Source of the DNA: Siphonodentalium dalli
Taxonomy: Eukaryota; Mollusca; Scaphopoda; Gadilida; Siphonodentaliidae
Length of the DNA: 64,000 nucleotides
Assembly: GCA_032622095.1 (NCBI GenBank)
Contig: CP136066.1
Span: 132,217,917-132,281,916 of the forward strand
Direction of reading: 5' to 3'
Of this stretch, positions 46,711 through 59,378 are shown one piece after another. Every line of letters begins with the position of its first letter. Position 1 is the first letter of the stretch. The translations under genes were made by a program, and so were the position numbers. The notes under the pieces were generated by a model. It was not told where the DNA came from and did no database searches. It was given only the letters and a program-made list of their open reading frames with translations.

Positions 46711-47160
46711 TTAATAGTAAGGTGTGAATTGTTGAAAAGGTTGGTGTAAGGATTTATGAAAATAGCTAATCGTTATCGCCAAGGTATGGGTTAAACATCT
46801 GCCGATCGTGATCGGCCTCTCGTTGTTTAATAGTTATTCATCTTTGTTTACATGAAAATGCTGATTTTTTGGGTCCATCTGTCTGAGTATAGCAATGATA
46901 AGTTATAGATATGCCCAAATCAGGCGGTATGCGCTAAGAGGGTATGCACCAGACGACAGTCGATCTCTTGTTTTATATGTATGGATTGGAAATGCTTATA
47001 AGATATTGTCAGATATCTTTTGGTTCAATGGACTATGATTATCCTGCTTGAAATGAGACTTACCATTATCACTCTAATTCATATGATAGGCTATTTTATA
47101 AAATTCAAGTGAGACACATACAGAATATACTACATGTAGTACAGAAACAATGTCTATTAA

Positions 47161-47551
47161 AGGTACACAATCCGATCAAACTCCTCTCAAATACTATTTC
47201 AATGGCTTCGGGGGTCAAAAATATTTGATTTGAGTCGAGGAAGCCACCCATCAAAGCTCAGATTTATTAGATATCGATTTTAGAAATCTATTATTTTTCA
47301 TTATCGGGAATACTTTCTGTCCCAGAAGTTTACCGAAAAAGCCGACCGACATACTCTCGATACTAAATTACATTGAACAAAATGTTGCTATACAACACAT
47401 TTTGGGCAATTATATACGATAGTTCACAGTCGTTAGCATTATTTTTGGATAATTAATCGATTCTGATAACTCAAGTGACCTTTGATAAAATTTTGTTGTT
47501 GAACAGTGGAATCTGTTGAGATGGGGACCCTCTGATCGGATTGAGTACCTT
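47161..47551. mobile_element. TTAA-flanked MITE, copy 2 (opposite orientation)
   Basis: It starts AGGTACACAATCCGATC after TTAA (47157-47160) and ends GATTGAGTACCT, with TTAA at 47552-47555 after one extra T. Internal blocks such as AATTAATCGATTCTGATAAC match the complement of copy 1. Confidence 0.7.
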
Positions 47552-47895
47552 TTAAGTTAGTAATTACTATTTATAGTACTAATCTCTTATGTTAATTTTC
47601 ATTTGGTATTATGATATCCCACCTGATAACCAGGTTGATCTGATCAAATTGTTAATGTTCCTGTACTGTATTTGATTGAAATACTGAAGTATGAAGGCTG
47701 AATGATAACAAACCTGAACTATTTGAAGTTTTCACAGATGAAAGCTAGATAAAGCCAAACATACTTTACAGTATGGTATGATTCCAACTGTTGAACTTAA
47801 ATCTTTTTGTAAACTTAAATCTCTTATGGCAATATATATAAATATATTAATGTTATGCATCTTGTTTTTATATGAATTGGGACGTCCAATTTTTT

Positions 47896-47992
47896 TTTTT
47901 TTTTGCAACGGCAATAAAAAGTTTAGGGTCGGGGGTTTAAAATAGGGTCGGTCGGGTTAGCGGAAACAAACGTATATTTTGTTTAGGCCTAA
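47896..47992. repeat. GGCCTAAAAA family, copy 4 (reverse)
   Basis: GGGTCGGTCGGGTTAGCGGA, then AACAAACGTATATTTTG and TTTAGGCCTAA; preceded by a 16-T run. Confidence 0.55.
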
Positions 47993-48041
47993 TGAATCAT
48001 GATTGTATACTATTTCCATCAATCTTCCAGAAATATTTTAA

Positions 48042-48229
48042 CCCTTTCATGACGGGAGATGCGCTGGTGCAGCATTAAAGATCCCATGCCTGTGCATTCT
48101 CTGATATATGTGTGTCACCCTTAGGGAGCCTTTAATAGGCTCTCTATGCTATGGGAGACTCGCATATATAAGAGAATGCATTGGCACAGGGTTTTCGCAA
48201 AATTTTAGGAAGCTCCAGTCATGGAAGAG
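48042..48229. mobile_element. Small foldback MITE flanked by TTAA
   Basis: The left end CCCTTTCATGACGGGAG and right end CTCCAGTCATGGAAGAG are imperfect inverted repeats, each bordered by TTAA (48038-48041, 48230-48233). The interior folds again: TGTGCATTCTCTGATATATG pairs with CATATATAAGAGAATGCA around a GGGAGCC...GGCTCTC core. Confidence 0.7.
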
Positions 48230-48515
48230 TTAATCCAGCTAGGAACCTATTGTAACAATGACTCCGTTTTCCAAGGGAAAATGTATATAATTAGAAAGTA
48301 ATTAATGAACTCCACCTACAAATGTAATTCCTTTTGAGATTCGTTTCCATGTCGATATCAGAATGGTGATTTGTTAAGTGCATGTACACTGCATTTGATC
48401 AGCTCAAAATCATAACATTTCTTTGAAAGATATAGATATTAAGAGTTCAATTTTAGTGACCCATTAGTCAAGAGCATGAAGTTACAGTAATTGCAGTTCA
48501 AAGTACTGACTTTAT

Positions 48516-49114
48516 TATACCCCCACTTTCGAAGAAAATGGGGGGTATACTGGATTGACTGCGTCTGTCCGTCACGCTTTCTCCCTCTGTGTGTCCATCA
48601 GTCAGTCCGTCCGTCCGTCCGACCTCATAACTCGAACAACTATGAACCAATTTCAATAATTTTTAGTCGAGTTTTTCAAAAACCGACTTATGGTTTGATG
48701 GACGGTTGGCGCCCGCGCGGGCGGCGGGCGGACCTAAAGAATGCCTTATAACTTTGACATTTGTGAACGGATTCAAAAAAAAATTGGTATGGCAGTTGCT
48801 CTCAATGACTATATACTGCCTGTATAAAATGGATCATGTCCGAACTTTTTTACAAGAGTTATCCATCTTAGATGGTTTTTAGTTAAGTTTTTCACCGTTG
48901 GCGCGATAACTCACGCAAATATTAACCAATTTCAACAATATTTGGTATATGAGACTCTTGCAACAATATCTCTGACGAGTTCGAAAACTAGGTTTGTCCG
49001 AATTTTTTTCGCGGAGATATGGGTCTTAGTTTGTCTATTTTTAGCAATGTTATCACCGTCAGTGCGATAACTCAATGAAATATTAACGGATTCAATTGAT
49101 ATTTGGTATATATA
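48516..49114. mobile_element. Family H-type repeat, copy 4, interrupted
   Basis: The start palindrome TATACCCCCACTTTCGAAG...GGGGGGTATA is followed by CAGTCCGTCCGTCCGTCC. Core units contain TTTCAACAATATTTGGTATA and CGAGTTCGAAAAC. It is interrupted by the TIR element at 49115-51888; diverged units resume at 51890-52066 and are then cut by a family B copy. Confidence 0.6.
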
Positions 49115-51888
49115 TAGACCATGGGATGAAAATCCTAGGACGCTCAGAAAAAAGTTTGTCTGCAACTTTTAGGGTACTACAAGAACTTTATATTTTCATA
49201 GCAAGATTGTTTTCTTGTAACAGATTGTAAAATGTTCTGGTTTCGGGAGTTGCACATTCGCGAGAAAAACATGTTTTTGTTAGCCGTTTTCGTGTACATT
49301 CTCACTAAAATATAAAAAAAAATTCTGTTTATTATTACAAGTTAATTGAGACAATTTGGTGATTATTCTAAATGGAATATGACGAAATCTTTCAATAAAC
49401 ACGAAAAGCACAAACAGAACGGCATATTTACGCCAAGATTGACATTTTGAATATTAAATTCCCCCTAATGGCGCCTGACGTTCGATGAAATAGAGTTACT
49501 GTTCTTGACGTTACATGCATTCCACCGGTGAATAGTGTTATTCCTCTGGGCGTCACGTGTATTTAACGGAATATCTACGCTGAAATTGCATCGACTTGAG
49601 GGTCAGTAAATGTTTTGGTATAAATATGAAATTAATAAAAAAAAAATTATGTGTGGATATACAATTTTAACTAACATTGGGGTGCATTATTTCGCTCATA
49701 AAATAATAATGGCCAATAGGCCCCATATATAGTACCGGGTACGTGTTCTCAAAATCCGCGGCATTGACTTCGATCATATATACAATTTAACTGAACAAAT
49801 GGTATAGTTTTAAAATTTTGATGGCGCAAAACTTTCTCGGGACACATTTTGTCGCCATGCATATAGCCTTATAGACCCAGACAATCATACTATTCAAGTT
49901 TATTTTAAATTATAAGGTGAAAAGTGCATGTGCAGATGTTCCGTTGAGAACTTGAGTGCTACATGTATTCGTGTCCGATATCGTGACCACTGTGCGCTCG
50001 CCACAGGACATGGTCGTATATTTAGTAGATTTTAGCTACATGTGTAGACTTATCTCAAACGCCGAATACATGCACATATACAGGTTATATGGGCTTGTCG
50101 GAATGATTAATGCCCGTCATAATTGTCACTGAAAAATCATGCGATATGTCCAACATTGTTCACGAAATAATAAAAAACAAGCATATATATAACAAGATAT
50201 ATAAATGCATCGATATGGACGTCACTATAAAGTGTGTTTATTTAGTTCACCTTAGAATTACATACTAATACATCTCCCTTGACCTCGAGATGTCAAACAT
50301 TCCCAAACTCTTTAAAACTTAATAATTTTGTATATCTTTATTTCCATTTAAAACAAAACAACTTTCAAACTGATTGGTCAATATTCAAATCTATTTTCTG
50401 GCTGAAATGTCAAATTACTTCTGTTGGTTCGGGTATGCATGGAATGTCCAACGTTGAACATTTTGACCAAAGTTAGGACTACCCGGTCGCCACGCTCATG
50501 CATGCAGTGCATCAACTTGTTTTAAATTTTCGCCAGGTAATACCCAGCCATTATAATTCGCGACTTGCATTTATGATCCAATAAACAGTCAAATACAAAT
50601 ATCGTATACTTTGTTTTATATGAAGTCATTCATGGAGAGTTATATTATTATAGCATGTTTTGAAATAACTTTTCATGCGCGGTATATATATCATCATGAT
50701 GTAGTCAGCCATGTGTAACTGCTATATGTCGGTATAGTGGACAAGATATTACATGTGCATAAACTTGCACGAACTGTTCAGAATACAAATAACTTAGTAA
50801 AAATAAATAAACAAAAATAAAAAACATGGAATTTCCAGAATTGTTGTTATCTACACGCCAAAATATAGAGGCTTATTTGACTCGGACACATGCCCTCCAA
50901 GAGTTGTACTGAACTAGAACCTATCATTTTCGTCTCCGTAAAAACGGTACATAACAGCATATGCATGGACATATTCCTTAAACTTTTCACGCCTGCATAA
51001 TTCACATCGTGGACTGCATTGTATATACGCATATTTAAACACCTCGCATATTTAAGGGGAAAATTGCAAGTAGAGATCTACAAAACTAGTTAGTTGAAAA
51101 TTATCACATGAACGAATTAATAGCTTAAGTTCATATGATATTTGATTGTAAAAGATAATTAACGGAAAACATAACAATAAATATGAACCCATCATCATCG
51201 TGCTTGAAAAGTTCAACTTATATATAGGCCTATATATATATAGACTTATGCACACCAGACACTAAATGAAATGGTCGGCTGGCACTCTGTATCTGGTAAA
51301 TATTCGGAAAGATATTATGGATTAATATAATGTCTGCCCTATCTCTGAAAAACAGTGCCGTTGTCGGTGGAATAGAATAAAGAGAAAGTGCCGCGTGAAG
51401 TAAAAATAGTTTCCCGTTAAGACCTGGCGTAATACTAATTTTCCGGACAATCGTGCGCTTGGTTTCGCTTCCGATTCCATAAATTCAATTAATCGGAATG
51501 GCACGTGTAATTGATGTAATTTTTGTTGTGACTTTAATCTGTTTCTTGATTTGAAACTATATCGGGTTTATGTATTGTATAACTTCCTGGTAAAGTGTTG
51601 ATTGTTTTTGGAGGAATCCATTTACAATGACTGCATATTTATCGACCTTTGATATTATTGACAGAATGCGTCTAAATAACGGAATATCACGACGGAACGA
51701 ACCGCGTGCACCGGCGGTATATTTTTCAGATAAACTTTTGCTCTTTATTCAAAAATGTGCAACTCCCGAGGCCAGAACATTTGCGAAATATGTTTATTGA
51801 CACGTAACCTTCCAACTTTTACCAAAATTATGTAGTACCTCAAAAGTTGCAGAGCAATGACAGCTTAGGATTTTCATCCCATTGTCTA
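49115..51888. mobile_element. Large TIR element (about 2.8 kb)
   Basis: Left-end blocks TAGACCATGGGATGAAAATC, CAACTTTT.GGGTACTAC and TTCTGG..TCGGGAGTTGCA (49115-49253) recur as complements at 51739-51888. The TIR is therefore about 140 bp and diverged. ATA (or TA, if the element starts at GACC) flanks both ends. It interrupts a tandem-core repeat whose units resume after 51890. No frame above about 70 codons is visible, so it is non-autonomous or decayed. Confidence 0.6.
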
Positions 51889-53134
51889 ATAGGTCTATTG
51901 CAATAATATACCACCGTCCAACTTTTTTCCCCGGAGTTGTGCACCTTATTGGCAGAAGTTTGGTTCGACTGCCAAAAAACTCGACAAAAGCATCTTAGAG
52001 GACTGCCTCTCCGCATGATGCTAATTGCGGTTCGGTCCGACTTTTTTTTTAAAGTTACGCCTCATTGTCCGCCGACCCAACGGGTTCGGAGGACTATTAT
52101 AATCAGCGCGTCCGAGGTTTCTGGATGATAACTTTAGTTAGAGTGAACCTAATTAAATTAAATTTGGTATGTGGGTTTACTAACAGAAAAGACAGGTCAA
52201 GTTCGAATTCTGGTTCCGTCCGCCAATTTTCACCAGAGTTATGCCCCTTTTTTTACTTAGAAAACCCCTGAAAGTTGGTTTCTGGATGATAACTTTAGTA
52301 GAGATAATCGGATCCAAACCAAATTTGGTATATTACTTTCTCCCAGCAAAACACAGGTCAAGTTCGAACTTGGGTTCTGCCCGATCATTTTTGGCAGAGT
52401 TATGCCCCTTTTTTTGACATAGAAAATTCAGTTTTTCTTCTGTTTTTTGGTTTCCGGATGATTGATTTTGGATTGTTTATATGCAAAACCCGTTTTTTTG
52501 TGGATTACTTATATCAAAATACAGCTCAAGTTTGAATTTCGGTTTAATCTGATAATTTTTGGGTTATGGCCCTTTTTTGTCCGCCGACCCGACATATAAA
52601 ACCCCAAAAGTTGGTGTCCGGATGATAACTTTAGTAGAGTTAAGCAGATTTAAACCAAATTTGGTGTGTGTCTATCTCCCAGCAAAACACAGGTCAAGTT
52701 CGAATTCGGGTTCCGCCCGCCAATTTTCACCAGAGTTATGTCCCTTTTTTACTTAGAATTTTTGCCAATTTGAGGTTTCCTGATGATAACTTTAGTAAAT
52801 GTGTACTGAATGAAAATAAATTTGGTATATATATGTAGGTTTACTAGCACAAAAGACAGATCAAATTCGATTTCGTGTTCCGCCATGCCAATTTTTATGC
52901 GCAAACAACGGTCGTATCAAGCCGACGCTTAGCTAGAGGCGGACATGAGGTCTACCGACCTTTTATTTTCGACTTTTTCAGTTTCCGGATGATATCTCAA
53001 GTGTGGATTCTTTAATTGCAAATACCGTTTTTTTGTAGATCAGTCATATCAAGATACAGGTTGAGTTCGAATTTGAGTTTGGTCCGATGATTTTTTCTAG
53101 AGTAATTGACTTTTTTCGACTTAGAAAATTCAAT

Positions 53135-53170
<36 letters not shown>

Positions 53171-53580
53171 AGATGATAACTAAAGTTTGGACTGTTCAAT
53201 TGAAAATTCCGTTTTTGTGTGTGAGAGTCAATGATATCAAAATACAGGTCAAGTTCGAATTTGAGTTTGATCCGATGATTTTTCTCAGAGTTGTGGGCTT
53301 TTCGACTTAGAAAATTCAATTTTTTCTTGTTTTTTCTTTGGTTTTACGGATGATAACTCAAGTTTGGATTGTTTAATTGGAAATTATGTTTTTTTTGTTG
53401 GTCGTTCATATCAAAATACAGGTCAAGTTCGAATTTGAGTTTGATCCAATGATTTTTCCCAAAGTTATGGGCCTTTCGACTTTGAATTTTTTTTTATATA
53501 ATTTTCTGTTTTTCCACACCTTCATGGTGTAATCAACTCCTCCTACAGTTTTGATCGTAGATATTTGAAACTTCCTTTTT

Positions 53581-55333
53581 ATGTTTACCCATACCATAGT
53601 ATGGTAAACATAGTGTCGTTGTCCGGATTGACCACTCGTCGTTCGTCCGTCTGTCTGTCTGTCTGTCCGTAGACACTTTACGAGTAATGCGATAACTCAA
53701 ACAGTTTTTATCCGATCGGAACCAAATTTTGTATAAGGGTTTCTCAGCCCAAAATACAGATCGAGTTCGAATTTGGTTACAGAGTAATGGCCCTTTTTCA
53801 ACTTATAATTCACGCATTCTGCCATAACTCAAACATTTTTTATCTGATTGGAACCAAATTTGGTATGCGAGTTTCACAGCCCAAAATACAGATCGGGTTC
53901 GAATATGGGTTTGATCCGATTAATTTTAAAGGAGTTATGACCCTTTTTCGAGAAAAAAAAATAACAATAGAAAATTTTTTAAATAATAAACAAAAATTTG
54001 ACACTTTGGCTGGCTGTTTGTTTATTCTAACTGTCAAATTGATTAATGGCAGCATAAGACTGGTGTTTTTACTATTCTTGAAATTTCATTACAGGGTGAG
54101 ATAAGGGCCCCCCTCACCTATATAAGTGTCTTCTAAATTCCATTAATTTGCTTCAAAAATAATTAACCCTTTCCAAGGTTTCCATAGACACATGCTATAA
54201 TGTACATGGACTCTTCCTCATATCTCTTAATATCTATTGGGTATCTTTGCACACTATTCACTTCTATCAATTTTGGTATTGACTGATTAATTGATTTTTG
54301 AAAAATATATTAACCCTTCAGACACGTGCTTTCAATTTGGAATTAAAATAACAGCTGATAGCCAATATGATTTATCTATGCAATGGGAAACAGGCAGATA
54401 AATATACATGACTATTGTAAGTGATGACTTGTTTTGAAAATCAATATGTTAGATTGTAGTATTTCCATGAACCTTATTTTCCCATTTGTTCACATTTTCA
54501 TGGTTTATTGAATTTTAGGGGCCACATAGCACTTAGAAGATTAACATTGAAGGTTGTGTCTTTTAGTGTCCAAGCTACTTGTAAAACATTGTAATGTGTG
54601 AAACCATTTAATTGAGGGCTAACTTACTTACTTTTATATGAACAATTTAGTGGTCATAGGGGCCAGCATCCTCATCATATTATGTCTGTATAACATTATA
54701 TAGATAATACTTTTGAATTGTATAAACTACATATATTATTGAAAACCATACACCCCTGTTATGAAACACTTAATCTTATTTAACACACAGGTCAGATCTG
54801 ATCTAATATCTGTCCATGTTTGATAAACAAATAACTGGGGAATATGGGGAGAATGGGGAAGGGGGGGGGGGGGGTGTAATTAAAGTACCATTCAAATATG
54901 AGATGGAATCCCCTACATGTATGTCGTTCTAAGCAGTCTGGCTTGTCAACAAATTATAATTTCTCTTCAGAAGTGAATAAATTTTGAATATCTGGCATGT
55001 CAAAAGTAGCAAAGATAGGGATTTATCACTTTTACTTCCAACGAGTTAACTTAAACTCCTAAACATGTCCTCCAAAATCACTTAAACCATTGGATCTCAA
55101 TGAGAGGTCCTTGGGTGAATAGGGACGGAGTTATGCGATTTAAAACTACTCCTCTTCACCCCAAATACCTTAACCCTTTCTTAAGACAAATTATTTGAGC
55201 TTTTGATTTCAAGTTGGGTACTGATATATGGATTAATTCCTGTGATCATATCTTTGACAAATTATCAGCTATGGCTAATCGCTATGGCCAAGGTATGGGT
55301 TAAACATCTGCCGATCGTGATCGGCCTTTCGTT
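53581..55333. mobile_element. Family A, copy 2, complete, nested in family B
   Basis: Same start palindrome and same end (GCCGATCGTGATCGGC, CTTTCGTT) as 44777-46824, with a shorter (GTCT)n run. The flanks GAAACTTCCTTTTT and TTTGGATGCTATCAC are contiguous at 37337-37365, the empty site. The interiors of the two family A copies differ in the middle. Confidence 0.8.
54861..54874. repeat. G14 tract
   Basis: Homopolymer run inside the family A copy at 53581-55333. Confidence 0.8.
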
Positions 55334-55550
55334 TTTGGATGCTATCACACTCGACAAAAGCCATCTTAGATGTTAAGGTTTCGTTTCATTTTCTACCCTT
55401 TTTTGGGTTTCTGCAATCATTCGAACAAATATGAACCAATATCAAAATTATTGATCCAAATTTTTCTTTAAAGTTAAAAATCTTTTTTGTTGGGTTTACG
55501 GTTAAATGCGGGTTGGGGGTATGCTAGCACTCGAGTGCACACCTCTTGTT

Positions 55551-56354
55551 AGTTCTGCACGGAACAAAATGTTTCACATTTAACTAAATTCAAATAAAAT
55601 GCACAATTATTCTAAGCCAATTGACAATAAAGGTGACAAAAGCCTACTGAATGTAGTTCATGTAGACTGTGTAGCCACTCACGGATAGCAGGCTCCAGTA
55701 CACAAATGTTTCCTGACATTTTTCCGTGTGGTAAAAAATTATGTTTCTGTTTGCATTCCAAATTTTACAATGACAAGTTGCCTCACCTACAGTTTTGTTT
55801 TGCAATGTAAACAGAGATGCTGTTAACTTTTAGACTAAGCAGTTTGTAACATGAATTCATTGAGAATGTTTACATAATGTTGTGCATCATATATAAACTC
55901 TTAAATTTTGGTTTTGTCACTTTTGGGTCATGTACATGTACTATAATATCAGGGACAAGGCTAGAGGATCTCCATTGGGTGGGTAATTTCCAACTACACC
56001 CACCTCTCCTTTGAACCAGGACAAACTTCCAAGTTCGCATAGTGCCAATTTACGACATGCATAATGCATATAGATACACATACGTTAAATTTGTTCAAAT
56101 TAAATTTTCACAATGAATTATTTTCACATTTCAAATAAATTTCAATTGCTTTGATGTGTGTCTCATATTATATATGGCGGCTGTGACCTACTGGTAATAT
56201 CTCTTTATTTGTGTATGCACAGACGGCTAGGTACTAAAGACTATACTCTTGCTGCTGCTGCTACAACTCAAGCTAGCTACCGGTATAGAATTATGACATC
56301 ATTAATAGCACTTACATGTTAGAGAATGTCATAAATACATGTAGAAAATAATAA
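55551..56354. other. No feature recognised
   Basis: A short CTG/CTA triplet stretch near 56250. Nothing else. Confidence 0.4.
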
Positions 56355-58364
56355 ACACAGGTGGGTCAAAATCTCAAAAGTGACAATTTTCACGTAACAC
56401 CCCTAATCATTGGTAGAAAATTAAAACAGTGCTCAGCTGTGGTTATATTTCTATTTTTTATTGATAGCTGAGGTTACATTGAGATTTTAAAATGCACGCG
56501 TTTTATTATAATCATTATATTGTTCTTGCTCCAGCCTTCCAAACATTGCAATACCTGTAAAAATGCCATGTAACAGATGGGATTTCCAAACTTTGAGTAT
56601 AATTTCTTTAAAAACTACCAAATGTAATTGATATAATTTTCTCTAAAAAGTATACATAAAACTAGATAATTATTCTGAACGTGTAATTATATCCAGTATG
56701 TAAAAGGTGTTCTGAATTTCAGCTGTTTCTGCGTGTAACACTTTTTACGTCATTCCTGTTACCATATAACAAAAACTGCAGTTAGCAGCTATGAGGATGC
56801 GGACATAGATGGCTATTTGAGCCTAAGTGATAGGACATGTGATGGCAATGTATGTGAAAGTAAACATGTATGCATTTAAGAAGCTGTTTTTCGATGCTGA
56901 AGCGATTAAGTTGTTACTTTTAGGGAGTATGTTAATTCGGTGTCATTCCTGTTACCACGATATAGCAAGAAAATATAATTAAATCAGTATCCGCTTTATT
57001 TTTTTTGTTTACTTTACAAAAAAAGTTCTTTAAAACTAAAATAAAATGGATTTATCTCTCTGGTTATTTCAAACTGAAAAATCTCATCAAAAATAAAAAT
57101 GTCATTCCTGTTGCTGTCATCCCTGTTACTTGAACCAATAAAAAGTAACAGATATGACTAATAGTAACAGGAATGACAAACATATATCAGTTGATAGGAT
57201 TTCTAAAATAAGAACAGCAAACATTATCAAACCTGTATTTTCTGTTGTGGTGTGTACACAATTTACGTTGTCAGGTAGGATATCTGTGTTGGGTTGCAAT
57301 CTTGGGATTGGGTGTTGCCCGAGTTTTCGTACCTACATTATATCTTGCAGGTGGGTTAATATGGGGTAGGGAAGGGTGGCATTGCGAACGGACCTCGTGA
57401 TATTGATGCAAGTTCATTCAACATTAATTTTCTTAAACTTCAGAACATTTAGCTGGACAAGTGGGCTACTAGTAGTATATTTGTCTAAGGTTGGATGGAT
57501 AGCCAAAGTTAAATATTTTCAAGGAACGGTTTGGGTGCTGTGCACATTACTTGGACCGAATAAGTGGGTACATTGGTTGGGTTAAATGGATAGGACACAA
57601 AATCTTGCTTGCACCTATCACCACTACATGTAGCATATTGTCATTGGAAACAAAATTTTCGCCATCAATCTTCATCAGCATATTTGTTATTTATGGTGTA
57701 ATGGAATTAATTCTGCTATTCTTGCTGTAGTGTAATGCTAGCTGCTTAGAATATATTAAACATACAGATACTGATATCTAGAGTGTCATTACTGTTACCG
57801 TTGTGTCATTCATGTTACCGGCAAGTCATTCCTGTTACCATGTACATATAGTTTTGCAAAAAATATCTACAAAAAATAGTTCAAAAACAATACTGATCAT
57901 GTTGTTTAGTCTGAACACAGCAAACATTCTAACATATCATTAATAAATGAGGTATCATTTTTTTAGAATCTACAGGAGGAAGCAAGCAATATTTTTTGGG
58001 GTTTTACATGGAATGAGCATTAGAATGATGTAAAAGTTATTTATATGTTGGGATATTCCATTGTATGCTTTATATTATGTTTGGGTAATTTTGTTTATGC
58101 AGTGGTCATAATATGGGCTTCAATAGTATGTATTTGATAGTTCTATTTTTGTTAGTAACAGGAATGACAAGCAGAAAAGCACCAAAGAGAAACAATGCGT
58201 TGCTATGGCAACGGGATCTTGAATCCAGCTCTGCTGAGACACGTAGGATGTCCCCTGTGGACTCACCTTCCATATTAAATGAATAAACACTCTCCCTATG
58301 AATGTTCTAAATTTCACAAAATGGAACCCCAAAATGTGCACTTTTGAGATTTTGACCCAGGTAT
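56355..58364. mobile_element. TIR element with many GTCATTCCTGTTACC repeats
   Basis: AGGTGGGTCAAAATCTCAAA followed by AGTG (56359-56382) is matched by its near-complement at 58339-58362. Inside, the 15-mer GTCATTCCTGTTACC or its complement occurs about nine times: near 56749, 56942, 57101, 57116, 57148, 57163, then three 20-bp-spaced copies from 57784, and near 58154. The outermost bases and TSD are unclear. Several short frames have no domain that I recognise. Confidence 0.6.
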
Positions 58365-59378
58365 TATAAAATAGTTATAATATATAATACGTACAATGGT
58401 ATTTGATGGGTTTTGGTTGAGTTCAGCGGGGTGCCAAATATTTAGCAAGGAAAAATAGAAAAAAAAATAAAATGAAAAGATGATGCTGACCTACCCATTA
58501 CCTACTGGTATTTTCTTAAGCATGAGACAGGAAACAGACCCATGTTTTTTTTTTGGCCTATAGAATTTGTCACTGTTTACTTAGGGTACATCTCCAAAGG
58601 CTGATACTTCGAAATAATATATTCAAATTGTCTTGTCCGTCCGGCTGGACATGCTTACTATTGATACCGATCATTGGTAAGTGGAAAATTTGTTCCCGCA
58701 GGTTAGCGTTCAGTCTGAGCAGGGCTTTGGATAATCGTTTTGGAACAAAATTGATAGCTAACGTTAATACGGTTGGGACCACTTATTGAATTCTTCACAG
58801 GCGATCAATTGTATGCTAATATGATTTGGGAATTTTCAGCACTCAATGTATTGTATCTCACATTTATTCTTAGAAGAGGTCTATGTCTATTTCTTTCTGT
58901 TCTGACGTATCAAGGGTGGTTGTGAAATGAAGGTGACAAGTCCAGTTCAGTTTCTTCAGTCTGATTGAAAGCATTATTATATTGTACTGATATCTGATTA
59001 GTTTATTTTTCCCCCCCATGCTTGATTGAAATGGTATGTCATTACCATCTCCACAACAGTTAGGAACAGCATTTTGCAACATAAATCATGAAAATACTAT
59101 ACTTTCCATAGCAAAATGCTATTTAAACTTAAAATCTGAATTGGTAAGGCTTGTTTGAACCTCCTATATAATATAGACGTACATATAATTTGTGAAGAAT
59201 GATTTCAAAACATAAACTAAATTTGTGCAGATTCCATGTTTAGCTAAACGTCGCCGTAAGGCGCATTGTCATCTTTTGTTATGGTTATACAAAACCCGAT
59301 GTGTACAGATTCGTTCGGGAGTTTGCAAATCGAAATTAAGCCAGCCATTTCACAGCAGATTTCGGACCAGGGTTTTTA
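58365..59378. other. No gene supported
   Basis: A T run with GGCCTATAG near 58545-58562 may be a fragment of the GGCCTAAAAA family. The rest looks unique. Confidence 0.4.

Larger units (their letters stand above)
44777..46824. mobile_element. Family A, copy 1, complete, nested
   Basis: It starts with the palindrome ATGTTTACCCATACC...AGTATGGTAAACAT. GTCGTTGTCCGGATTGACCA and a 70-bp (GTCC/GTCT)n run (44841-44910) follow, then core units with GATCGGAACCAAATTTTGTA and GGAGTTATGGCCCTTT. It ends with the hairpin GCCGATCGTGATCGGC and CTCTCGTT. A TTAA MITE sits inside it (46294-46710). The flanks rejoin as at 29811-29830. Confidence 0.8.
44441..46972. mobile_element. Family H, copy 3, split by a family A insertion
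   Basis: The left part 44441-44776 matches the start and core of the 28776 copy (GGGGTATACTGTTTTGCACC). The right part 46825-46972 matches its end (GCGGTATGCGCTAAGAGGGT, the hairpin around GACGACAGTC, CTCTTGTT). The copy at 29805-29830 shows the uninterrupted junction. Confidence 0.75.
52067..55550. mobile_element. Family B, copy 3, with C35 tract, split by family A
   Basis: It starts with the palindrome GTCCGCCGACCCAACGGG...GAGGAC. GATGATAACTTTAGT units follow, then a 35-C run (53136-53170). After the insertion at 53581-55333 it resumes GGATGCTATCACACTCGAC and ends GCACTCGAGTGC plus ACACCTCTTGTT. The tail matches 37340-37569 closely. Confidence 0.75.
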
